From Bacteroides intestinalis DSM 17393 (GTDB taxonomy: Bacteria; Bacteroidota; Bacteroidia; Bacteroidales; Bacteroidaceae), in assembly GCF_000172175.1 (NCBI RefSeq), contig NZ_ABJL02000006.1, positions 186,001 through 250,000 of the forward strand: 64,000 bases of DNA. The letters run 5' to 3'. Position 1 is the first letter of the stretch. Each line of letters opens with the position of its first letter. Positions 26,030 to 34,860 of the stretch are shown here, piece after piece. A program made the translations under genes and the position numbers. The notes below the pieces were generated by a model. That model was not told the origin of the DNA and did no database searches. It saw only the letters and a program-made list of their open reading frames with translations.

Positions 26030-27016
26030 TCATTTTCTTTGTTTCACCATCTGGATAGTTCCATCTTCATTGTAATAAAGTTTATCCACACAAATAGAAC
26101 GTAGCCAATCATGATTGGATAAAGCACTGTTGTGATAAAATGCAAACCACTGACCTTTATATTCTACGATAGAGCCATGATTGGTATAGCTATCGGTAGG
26201 CTCCATATAGATACCCATAGATTTCCAGGGACCGAGCGGGTTATCACTGATAGCATAACGCATACGGTTGTCGCCTTTCACGCCGTCGTTCCAGTTTTCA
26301 TCGTGGTTATCGGAATAAGAGAAATAGTATTTTCCATTATATTTATGAACCCATGTAGCTTCGTGAAAGTCTTCCAGACCTTCCATTTCCTTCATTTCTC
26401 CATCCAGTTCCACCATATTATCTTTCAGCTTACCGCCTTTACAAATCCGGCCGCCACCGTTATAGATATAAGCCTGACCGTCATCATCCACAAATACACA
26501 AGGGTCGATCAACGGGTCCATTCCTTCAATATATCCCTGCACAGTAAAGTTAGCAGCCGGTTCTTTGCTGGTAGCTACACCGATCTTCCAACTATTATTC
26601 CATTTCGTGTCACTGGGATGCGGGAAATAGAAATAATACGTACCATCTTTGTAAGCACAGTCGGGAGCCCACATAAATCCGCCTTCTTTGCGCCCCCAGG
26701 GAACTTGTGATGAATTCAAAATTTCACCATGATCTGTCCAATTCACCATATCATCTGTAGAGAATACATGGTAACGGTCCATCAAATCGCAACCACGTGG
26801 AGGATCGATATCATGAGAAGCATATACATACAAACGTCCATCCGCCCATACATGTGCCGAAGGATCGGCTGTGTACATATGCGTGATAAATGGATTGGGA
26901 GCCATACTGTCAATACCAACTGTTTCTTCTTTTGCCGAATTACTTCTAGGTGACTGACAAGAGAACATAGATCCTACCAGGAATAATGCAAAAATAGAAT
27001 AAAAATGTTTTTTCAT
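26030..27016 (-). CDS. GH43 family glycoside hydrolase lipoprotein (copy A)
   Basis: A 328-residue single-domain GH43 five-bladed propeller. The catalytic acids fit: base Asp in MYTADPSAHVW, pKa-modulating Asp in LIDPCVFVDDDG, and acid Glu in DFHEATWVHK. Lipobox GSMFSC then QSPRSNS, lacking acidic residues, so it probably stays anchored on the periplasmic side. The family covers alpha-arabinofuranosidases, beta-xylosidases and galactofuranosidases; specificity is not readable. It is very close in sequence, even at the DNA level, to the GH43 at 40476-41444. Located inside the GH92-to-GH38 run. Confidence 0.92.
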   Translation of the reverse strand: MKKHFYSIFALFLVGSMFSCQSPRSNSAKEETVGIDSMAPNPFITHMYTADPSAHVWADGRLYVYASHDIDPPRGCDLMDRYHVFSTDDMVNWTDHGEILNSSQVPWGRKEGGFMWAPDCAYKDGTYYFYFPHPSDTKWNNSWKIGVATSKEPAANFTVQGYIEGMDPLIDPCVFVDDDGQAYIYNGGGRICKGGKLKDNMVELDGEMKEMEGLEDFHEATWVHKYNGKYYFSYSDNHDENWNDGVKGDNRMRYAISDNPLGPWKSMGIYMEPTDSYTNHGSIVEYKGQWFAFYHNSALSNHDWLRSICVDKLYYNEDGTIQMVKQRK

Positions 27017-27056
27017 AAGTAATGTGTTTTATATTAGTAATTAATAGCAACCGTTG

Positions 27057-29429
27057 CTATCGATAATCGATTGTAGCTTTATAAGTTTTCCCTTTCTTCA
27101 ACTGAATAGTACGATCATACGTCTGACCGGCTTTCATTCTTATTTTCCGGTCTTTCGCTGAATACAAGGTTACAGACACCTTATTTTGTGAAAGATTCCA
27201 TGAAAGATGTTCGATGGTAACTCCGCAACGAGTCTTTATTCCACCAATGCTACCTTGCCGGATACCATCCACCAAAGCTGGTAATAAATCAACACCTTCT
27301 TCATTGGAGCCAACCAGCATTTCTATCAGTACCCCGGGTACGGAATGACAAACATCAGTACAGAAAGTACCATGGTTCGGATAATGTGCGGTAGACAAAC
27401 TGTTATAATAGAAATCCTTCTGAGTAAGCGTCATCATTTTCTTCTTTAGCGAAGAGGCATCATGCAGTCCGGCAGCAATCAAGGCAGCGTGAAGATAGCC
27501 GTGACCGGCATTCTCGTAATTGTATTGATCACGCATTTGCAATGCCCTGTGAGCAGCCTTGTAAAGTTCCGGTGTCTTATCTTCCGAGAATTCCCGATAG
27601 GGCCATACCATCATCAAATGACTGGAATGACGATGATTATAGCTCTCTTCAAGTCCCGACCAGCCCCACTCTTTGATGGCGCCATCCTTATTAATCCGAT
27701 AGGGAGGCAATTCATTCAATAAGCGTTGCCAACGGACTTTACCACCATTTATACCCTGTTCTTCACCCAATAAATCGCATACCTTAACCAATGTAGACAG
27801 CAGGAAACGGGCTCCGGAAAGATCAAAAGCGGAATTATTAAGCAAAGATACCCGCAAATTGGACGGCTGGTTTTCCGGTGAAACAGATCCTGCAATAATG
27901 TAGTGTCCTTCCTCATCCTTGTACTTCAGGAAGTCTTCATAAAAATCTCCCATACACTTCAGCAAAGGGAACAAACGATTTTTCAGGAAGCCTTGATCTT
28001 CCGTTATCAGATAGTGTTCCCAGAAAGGATAAAGTAACCAGGCTTCTTCACCTGTCGCATAATGGTAAGGGTAGAAATCATTGATAGAGGCCATTAGTCC
28101 TGAAGAAAGTCCGGGTGTGTTTCCACAGGCCAACATTCCCCGACAACCCAATAGTTTGGCAGCATTGGTTTCAAAGTCTTTCCGCCACACCTCATTCAGA
28201 TGGAAATAGCCTTCCATCACTTCAGGCATGGCACCCGTATTGCCACCACTGACTTGCAGATTCAGATTGGCATCCAAATGATAGTAACCACCCCATCCGG
28301 CATTACAGTCGCCAGTCCAGATTCCCAACAAATCAGGAGGAGTCAGTTCGTTTCCAGAAGATAGGAAATGATACCTTCCGGCATCAAAGATACGCTCCCA
28401 CAAAGCCAGTACAGGCTGGTCGGTATTCTTTTGCTTCTCCAACAGCTCTTCGTTAGATAGTGAGCGTTCCTGAGGAGTCGCGCCCAAATCAATCCGCACC
28501 CGATTATAAATAGAGGTGTGGAGAGCTTTATGAGCTTTCAATAATCCATTATAATTGGCACGAATCGCATCGAGTCCTTTTTTCAGAAGTCCTTTATTCC
28601 ATTCAGCCCCGCAATTCTCCGGATACTTTTGAGTTCGGGACAGTAAAAGGATTTCCGAGGCATCCTTTATGTATAAGGTATCGTTACGCAAAAAAGAAGA
28701 GCCTCCTTTCTGTTTCACGCGGATACCTCCTTCATAGCCTATGGTATCCATAGGTGCGGCATAGTTCACACGGATATTCAGATAGTCTTTCGTATGCAGA
28801 CATTTTGTTTTCAGTCCTTTCGGGAAATTCATCTCTGCGGGCATTTGCAAACTGATGGCACAATTTAGTTTACCAGCAGAGGATGCCTGTAGCTCGAAGA
28901 CTGCAACATCGGCATCTCTTGAAACAAACGACCGACGCTTCCATGCTCCACGCTCATCACTCCACTGGACAGTAATTTCACCGGTTTCATAATTACAAAT
29001 ACGGCGATAATCTCTTACCGCTCCGGAAGCATCCATATCTATTTTAAGTGCAAAGCCCGGATGTCTTCCATCCTCTCCCCCGTCCTGCCAATGCGAGGTA
29101 CGGACAGCCAAATCATTCGCTTCTTTAAACTTCCCGGTTGCGCAGTACTTCTTTATCAAATCGAGCGTATCACGGGGAACCTCCGCAAACGTGCGCGGGT
29201 TCTGCCGTGGAAAGTTGAAAGAGCGATCATTGAATACCACCGTTTCGTGCAAAGGATTTCCAAAAACCATGATACCCATCTTACCGTTACCTGCCAGCAG
29301 AGCTTCCTGCCACTTCGCATAAGTCTCAGGAAAATGAATGGAATATCCTTGACGTACAGCCGACTGAGCGCATACTCCCAGCGATGCTATACCGATTAAT
29401 ATGGAGTATAGTATCTTTTTGTTCCACAT
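27057..29429 (-). CDS. GH95-like glycoside hydrolase
   Basis: A 790-residue exported enzyme (signal peptide ending SLGVCAQ). The start WQEALLAGNGKMGIMVFGN and FNDRSFNFPRQNP match the GH95 N-terminal beta-sandwich. The (alpha/alpha)6 barrel has LDANLNLQVSGG in the position of the family's NxNxQ asparagines and GSVSPENQPSN, which resembles the acid Glu loop. GH95 covers alpha-1,2-L-fucosidase and alpha-L-galactosidase. The barrel motif deviates from the usual ININTQMNYWP, so specificity may differ. Gap to GH2 is 11 bp; to GH43, 40 bp. Confidence 0.82.
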   Translation of the reverse strand: MWNKKILYSILIGIASLGVCAQSAVRQGYSIHFPETYAKWQEALLAGNGKMGIMVFGNPLHETVVFNDRSFNFPRQNPRTFAEVPRDTLDLIKKYCATGKFKEANDLAVRTSHWQDGGEDGRHPGFALKIDMDASGAVRDYRRICNYETGEITVQWSDERGAWKRRSFVSRDADVAVFELQASSAGKLNCAISLQMPAEMNFPKGLKTKCLHTKDYLNIRVNYAAPMDTIGYEGGIRVKQKGGSSFLRNDTLYIKDASEILLLSRTQKYPENCGAEWNKGLLKKGLDAIRANYNGLLKAHKALHTSIYNRVRIDLGATPQERSLSNEELLEKQKNTDQPVLALWERIFDAGRYHFLSSGNELTPPDLLGIWTGDCNAGWGGYYHLDANLNLQVSGGNTGAMPEVMEGYFHLNEVWRKDFETNAAKLLGCRGMLACGNTPGLSSGLMASINDFYPYHYATGEEAWLLYPFWEHYLITEDQGFLKNRLFPLLKCMGDFYEDFLKYKDEEGHYIIAGSVSPENQPSNLRVSLLNNSAFDLSGARFLLSTLVKVCDLLGEEQGINGGKVRWQRLLNELPPYRINKDGAIKEWGWSGLEESYNHRHSSHLMMVWPYREFSEDKTPELYKAAHRALQMRDQYNYENAGHGYLHAALIAAGLHDASSLKKKMMTLTQKDFYYNSLSTAHYPNHGTFCTDVCHSVPGVLIEMLVGSNEEGVDLLPALVDGIRQGSIGGIKTRCGVTIEHLSWNLSQNKVSVTLYSAKDRKIRMKAGQTYDRTIQLKKGKTYKATIDYR

Positions 29430-29440
29430 AATGACCTTAT

Positions 29441-32233
29441 TTATTTCAGTGTGAGTAATCTGCTGCGCTTTAAATTATACCCTTCAGCAGAAATGGCGAC
29501 TTTTCCCCGGGATACATATTCCACCGTTACCGTTCTCTTCTCTCCCGGTAACAGGTTAAAATAGCCGTCGGAAGCATAAGCCGGCAAAATACGTTTATCT
29601 GTATCCGCCTCACGGACATTGAGTTTCAGAGCGAGGGCAGGCATTGCTCCGGTGTTCTGTAATTCTATTTGTATCTGACTCTCCTTTTGCCGGATTAGTT
29701 TACAGTTTATGGAAGCTTCTTCCAAAGCATTGAATCCCTGGAAATCACCCTCACCGTTATCTTGCCAATAATCATTGATCGAAATAACCTTGCCACGCTT
29801 ATCCTGAAGTATCAAGCGTTCCATATATACTCCGGATGCAGAAATTGGTTTATCTTGTACGAAGCACTCGGTCAATCCATTAGCCAATACATTCAGCTTG
29901 GAAGTGCGTTTAAACAATGACTTACCTTCAAGGGAATAAACTTCATATATAACTTTAGCCCCCTTTATTTCTTTTAAAGAAGTATTTACAACCACTACTT
30001 TCTGATCATCCAGATTCTTCTGAATATGAATCGGCTCACACGCTTTACGGCATCCATAGAAAGAACCGAAAGTTTCATAATCCCAGGAATAAATCTGCCA
30101 AACCATACTGGGCCAAGCCGGGTGACTCATCCACAACAACAGCCCACTTGTGCTATTCCACATTTTACTGTTCCAAGCTTCCATCATGGCGCGGTGACTG
30201 TCGTAATTGACAATCTGTGCTTTCCGGCTAAAATCTTTCAGGTCCGTCGGCTTTCCATATTTCCGGTCTATCGCCTCCATAAATTCTCTTTGCCCCCCAT
30301 GTAAATCATGGTAATACCACACATCACTGATGGGCCAGGCATCTTTCACATCCATCATAGCCAGGATGGATTCTTCCGTAGGAATGGAAGTTGAACCTTG
30401 TTCCGTATTGAACCCATGTGCCCGATCGCGATAGTAATCCACCGGATTCTTATGATAGTTCCATGGTCCGCTTGGTCTCAGGTTGCAATGGGTAGAATTC
30501 GGACTGTAATAACGGGTACCGTCTTTCTCGGCAATCATCTTTGCCAGATGTTCTTCGATATAAACAGGTGCAAAGCCTTCATTCCGGGGATTCCAGACAG
30601 CAATGGAAGGATGATTGCGGAAACGTACCACTACATCTTCTGCATTCCGTAAGAATAGGTTATCATTATTTATCGGCATATTGTAGCCTTGCGTACTCAG
30701 CCAGAAGTCATTGAAAACCAGCATACCATATTCATCACACAATTCATAGAAGTTCTCTTCCGTACTCTCGCCCGTCCAGTTGCGGATCATATTAAAGTTC
30801 GCTTCCTTGTGCAACCGGAAATAAGGTTCAAGATGTTCACGCGAAACGCGCTTCATGGCATCATCCATTCCCCAGTTTCCTCCTTTACAGAAGATACGCT
30901 TGCCGTTGACTTTTATAACCATATAATGCTGCATGGCTTTGTCGGGTGCCGGCACAAGAATATCAGAAGAAACATTCTTTTTCAGACGAGGCATACACAT
31001 GCCTCCTTCTATATATTTGCGGTTTATATTATCAAAGATAGGTTCGCCCTGCCCCATAACCGTCGGACGATATTCCACCCGGCGGATAGAGTCATCGGGG
31101 AAACAAACTTCCAATTCATAAGAAAGCTCACGGACTCCGAAACGAACTTTCTTAGAATCAGAGGATACGCCTTTTTCCGCTACAACCACATCCATCGTAT
31201 AAAGCTCCTGACGACCGTAATTATTCGGCCACCACAAACGGGGAGACTTCAGTTCCAATGTCTTGTGAACATCCGGAGTAAAGACAACCGTTTTCCGCTC
31301 CTTCGGTGCAAGGTTTACTTCCTGAGTCACCTTTTTTCCTTCAAGATTCAGGTCAACGGATACTTGTTTGGCTATCGGTTGCAGGTTCTCCACTTCCGTA
31401 CGTACGGTAATTTCAGCGACCGTAGTATCTGGTAATGCCAGATGAGTAACTACCTGCGTATCATGCAGACGGATGCCGTTCGTGAAACGTAAATGTACAT
31501 CCTGCCAGATTCCTATATTCCGGTCACGGATACCAGGCACCCAGTCCCAGCCCTCTGAAGAAATAAAGGTAGGTCCGTCCAAACACAATTGTCCGCCATT
31601 CATACCGTTTCCGGCGGATGGAGATTGTTCGTGAGGAATTCCTGGGTTAGGCGGTGGAAGAATACGAACAACCAACGTATTCTTGCCATCCACCAAATGA
31701 TCCGTTGCGTTAAATTCACCCCGGATAAAAGCACCTTTCATTGTACCCAGGCATACATCGTTCAGCCATATCTCGGCTTGATAATTGATACCTTTGAAAA
31801 CCAGCCAGGCTTCCCGGCCTTCTGTAGGAACAGGTGAATTGAATTCCAAACGATACCACCAATCCATCCTGCACAGAGTGTCGGGAATTGCCAGATTATT
31901 CAGTCCATAATAAGGATCGGGATACACCCCCTGATCCACTAAAGTAGTCAATACAGTACCCGGAACGGTTGCATTATACCATCCATTTTTGCCATCTGTC
32001 AGTTTCCAGCCCCGGTTCAACAGGAAATCATTCTCCCCAACCTTCTCTACCACCGCTTCCACCGGTGTCTGCGTTTTCGGGGTGGGCATCATGATTTGCG
32101 CTTTCGACTTCGGTAACGTCTCTTTCGGCTGAGGATGAGTCAATCCCCAATTTGCCACATTCTGCGCTACCAATGAAGTAGCACAACCCAATAAGAGACA
32201 AAATATCCACTGAAATTTGGCATTCCGTTCCAT
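29441..32233 (-). CDS. GH2 family glycoside hydrolase (beta-mannosidase/exo-glucosaminidase-like)
   Basis: A 930-residue exported enzyme (signal peptide ending SLVAQ). Domain order is a sugar-binding jelly roll (VPGTVLTTLVDQGVYPDPYYGLNN, ~residues 90-250), an immunoglobulin-like domain, and a (beta/alpha)8 barrel with acid/base Glu in VWNPRNEGFAP and nucleophile Glu in GFNTEQGST, then two C-terminal beta domains. The VPGTVLTTL and WWYRLEF motifs are those of exo-beta-D-glucosaminidases and beta-mannosidases within GH2 rather than LacZ. Six bp separate it from the upstream GH3, so the two are almost certainly cotranscribed. Confidence 0.88.
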   Translation of the reverse strand: MERNAKFQWIFCLLLGCATSLVAQNVANWGLTHPQPKETLPKSKAQIMMPTPKTQTPVEAVVEKVGENDFLLNRGWKLTDGKNGWYNATVPGTVLTTLVDQGVYPDPYYGLNNLAIPDTLCRMDWWYRLEFNSPVPTEGREAWLVFKGINYQAEIWLNDVCLGTMKGAFIRGEFNATDHLVDGKNTLVVRILPPPNPGIPHEQSPSAGNGMNGGQLCLDGPTFISSEGWDWVPGIRDRNIGIWQDVHLRFTNGIRLHDTQVVTHLALPDTTVAEITVRTEVENLQPIAKQVSVDLNLEGKKVTQEVNLAPKERKTVVFTPDVHKTLELKSPRLWWPNNYGRQELYTMDVVVAEKGVSSDSKKVRFGVRELSYELEVCFPDDSIRRVEYRPTVMGQGEPIFDNINRKYIEGGMCMPRLKKNVSSDILVPAPDKAMQHYMVIKVNGKRIFCKGGNWGMDDAMKRVSREHLEPYFRLHKEANFNMIRNWTGESTEENFYELCDEYGMLVFNDFWLSTQGYNMPINNDNLFLRNAEDVVVRFRNHPSIAVWNPRNEGFAPVYIEEHLAKMIAEKDGTRYYSPNSTHCNLRPSGPWNYHKNPVDYYRDRAHGFNTEQGSTSIPTEESILAMMDVKDAWPISDVWYYHDLHGGQREFMEAIDRKYGKPTDLKDFSRKAQIVNYDSHRAMMEAWNSKMWNSTSGLLLWMSHPAWPSMVWQIYSWDYETFGSFYGCRKACEPIHIQKNLDDQKVVVVNTSLKEIKGAKVIYEVYSLEGKSLFKRTSKLNVLANGLTECFVQDKPISASGVYMERLILQDKRGKVISINDYWQDNGEGDFQGFNALEEASINCKLIRQKESQIQIELQNTGAMPALALKLNVREADTDKRILPAYASDGYFNLLPGEKRTVTVEYVSRGKVAISAEGYNLKRSRLLTLK

Positions 32234-32239
32234 ACTTAT

Positions 32240-34834
32240 TTATTTTTCCGAGTGAGACATTGGATAATTATCTTTCTGTAATACCGAAACCACTTTCTGT
32301 AAACGAATATCAGCAGAAGAAGCACCTACCATGATCGTATAATCACCGGAAGGATAAACAAACTTGCCTTTCGCTTCATCCCAATAGCGTAACAGATCTT
32401 TACGTAATTTCAAAGTCATTTTTTTGTTTTCACCACTCTTCAATGCGACACGCTCAAAACCTTTCAGTTCTTTGACAGGCATTACTTCATCCCGTTCAGG
32501 CAACTTCACGTATACTTGAGCAACCTCATCACCTGCATATTTACCTGCATTCTTCAGTTGGAAGGAAACATTTATTTCCTCTTCACCATCTGCCACTTGC
32601 AGGTTGGAATACTTGAATGTGGTATAACTTAAACCATAACCGAAAGGATACAGGACATCCCCTTTGAAGTATTTATAAGTACGTCCCTTAGTTATATCAT
32701 AATCATCAAACGGAGGGAGTTCATCCAGACTTCTGTAATAGGTCAAGGGCAGACGGCCACCCGGATTATAATCACCGAACAGGACTTCCGCTACAGCTTT
32801 ACCTCCGCTTTCACCGGGATACCAAGCATTCACAATGGCTGGAACATGTTCATCCATCCAGTTGACAGCCAACGAACTGCCGGCAACCAATACAACAACG
32901 ATATTCGGATTTACTTTGTAAATTTCCTGCAAGAACTCCATCTGGTCTGCCGGAAGCTGAATATCATATCTATCTTGTCCTTCACGTTCTATCGACTTAT
33001 TGATTCCTAATACGGCAACTACCGTCTCACACTCGCGCACCGCTTTTCCTGCTTCACCATACAAATCCAAGCGAGTGACTTTGCCAACCTGGGGAACCCG
33101 CCATTGCAGTCTCGCTACAGCATAATCACGATTGTCATAGTACTCTGCTTTCAACTGGTAATCTTTTCCAGCTTCCAGATAAATAGTAGCGGTATCAGTC
33201 CGGACAGCATGTCCCCGCCATGCATCAATCAGCATTTTTCCATCAATGCTCAAGCGACAACCATCATCCGATGTGAAACTAAGTGTATATTGTCCGGTAA
33301 CCGTAGGACGCAATTTTCCTGTCCAGCGAACTGACAAAGGAGATTTAGGTAAGAAAGGATCGGGTGCCTGGTTGGCTGGCTCAAAGTTAATCCATTCTTC
33401 TTTGCGCACTTTCGGAGTCCCCTGTAACTTGGTATTGTCAAAATACTCGGCCTTCAATCCTTCCGGGAAATTGACTCCCTGTATGAGTTCCATACCGTCT
33501 ACAGCTGATTTCCAAGGAGCATATACCACTTTCACACCATCGCCTACTCTATCTTTGATACCCTGCAACACTGAGATCGGAGCAATCACTGGCGAACCAC
33601 TATAATCTCCAAACTCACAATTACCGGCATTGATGCCTACCACAGCTATTGATTTCACCTTTTTGGCATTAAGCGGCAACATTTTCTTCTGATTCTTAAG
33701 CAATACAATACATTCACGTGCTGCATTCAAAGCTACTTCCTGATGCTTTGCCGACCCTACCACAGCCGGAGATATTTTCGTATAAGGATTCTTTTCTCCG
33801 CTATCAAACAACCCCAACTGCATACGTGCCCGTAACACACGATAGGCAGCCGAATCTATATCAGCATTCGTAACCATATATTGACGGTAAGCACTCAACA
33901 AAGGCTCATCAAATACATCATCACCACATTCCAAGTCTAAGCCTGCTTTTATGGAAAGGGTAGCCGCAGCCTCTTTAGTCTTCACATATTTATGTGCATT
34001 CACCAACAAGGAAGGTCCACCGCAATCGGAAACCACATATCCTTTGAATCCCCAGTCCTCACGAAGTACTTTCGTCAATAACCAGGCGTTCAAGGTACAA
34101 GGCACATCATTCAGCGCATTATACGCTGACATGATGGAAGCTGATTTACCATCCTTCACGCACGCTTCAAAAGCCGGAAGGTAATATTCACGTAACTGTT
34201 TTTCTGAAATCTGCGGATTACATACAAAACGATTATGTTCTTCATTATTGGCTGCGAAATGCTTAGGAGTCGACACAATCTTCAGATAACGGTCATCATC
34301 GCCTTGCAGGCCTTTCACAAAAGCAGTACCCATGACACCACTTAAATAGGGGTCTTCTCCGTAAGTTTCCGGAGTACGTCCCCAACGTGGGTCACGCGCC
34401 ATATTCACTGTGGGAGACCAGAAGGTCAACAAGTCACTAAACTGGCTTTTTTGTTCCCGTCCCTGATCCAGTTCGTTCCAACGGGCACGTGCCTCATCAG
34501 AAATAACCGTAGCCACCTGCAATTGCAATTCCGGGTTCCAGGTTGCCGCCAGTCCGATAGCCTGCGGGAAAACGGTAAAGCGTCCCGGACGAACCACTCC
34601 GTGAAGCGCTTCGTTACCGTGGTAATATTTGGGAATATCCAAACGAGGAATACCCGGAGAGGTTGCACGCAACAGGCTGATTTTTTCTTCAACCGTCAAG
34701 CGTGATAATAGATCCATGATGCGCTCATGCATCGGCGCTTTCTCATCTTTATATAGCTCTTGAGCCTGTGCCACTCCGGCACAGGCAATTAGAGCGAATA
34801 ATCCTGTAAATACAATCTTTTTTAGTGTTCTCAT
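32240..34834 (-). CDS. GH3 beta-glycosidase with inserted PA14 domain
   Basis: An 864-residue exported enzyme (signal peptide ending GVAQA). Catalytic nucleophile Asp270 in VVSDCGGP; upstream DPRWGRTPETYGEDP and KHFAANNEEHNR are typical GH3 loops. A PA14 carbohydrate-binding domain (from EGLKAEYFDN at ~460 to ~600) is inserted in the C-terminal (alpha/beta)6 sandwich, as in many Bacteroides beta-glucosidases/xylosidases. The C-terminal fibronectin-III-like domain ends near residue 850. GH3 enzymes remove non-reducing beta-Glc, Xyl or GlcNAc; which one is not readable. Gap of 26 bp after GH92. Confidence 0.92.
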   Translation of the reverse strand: MRTLKKIVFTGLFALIACAGVAQAQELYKDEKAPMHERIMDLLSRLTVEEKISLLRATSPGIPRLDIPKYYHGNEALHGVVRPGRFTVFPQAIGLAATWNPELQLQVATVISDEARARWNELDQGREQKSQFSDLLTFWSPTVNMARDPRWGRTPETYGEDPYLSGVMGTAFVKGLQGDDDRYLKIVSTPKHFAANNEEHNRFVCNPQISEKQLREYYLPAFEACVKDGKSASIMSAYNALNDVPCTLNAWLLTKVLREDWGFKGYVVSDCGGPSLLVNAHKYVKTKEAAATLSIKAGLDLECGDDVFDEPLLSAYRQYMVTNADIDSAAYRVLRARMQLGLFDSGEKNPYTKISPAVVGSAKHQEVALNAARECIVLLKNQKKMLPLNAKKVKSIAVVGINAGNCEFGDYSGSPVIAPISVLQGIKDRVGDGVKVVYAPWKSAVDGMELIQGVNFPEGLKAEYFDNTKLQGTPKVRKEEWINFEPANQAPDPFLPKSPLSVRWTGKLRPTVTGQYTLSFTSDDGCRLSIDGKMLIDAWRGHAVRTDTATIYLEAGKDYQLKAEYYDNRDYAVARLQWRVPQVGKVTRLDLYGEAGKAVRECETVVAVLGINKSIEREGQDRYDIQLPADQMEFLQEIYKVNPNIVVVLVAGSSLAVNWMDEHVPAIVNAWYPGESGGKAVAEVLFGDYNPGGRLPLTYYRSLDELPPFDDYDITKGRTYKYFKGDVLYPFGYGLSYTTFKYSNLQVADGEEEINVSFQLKNAGKYAGDEVAQVYVKLPERDEVMPVKELKGFERVALKSGENKKMTLKLRKDLLRYWDEAKGKFVYPSGDYTIMVGASSADIRLQKVVSVLQKDNYPMSHSEK

Positions 34835-34860
34835 GGTTTTTCCTATTGACTTATTATACC

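Noticed and set aside
30689..31435. Plus-strand 248-codon open frame
   Set aside because: Antisense shadow of the GH2 gene, whose catalytic motifs are clear on the other strand.
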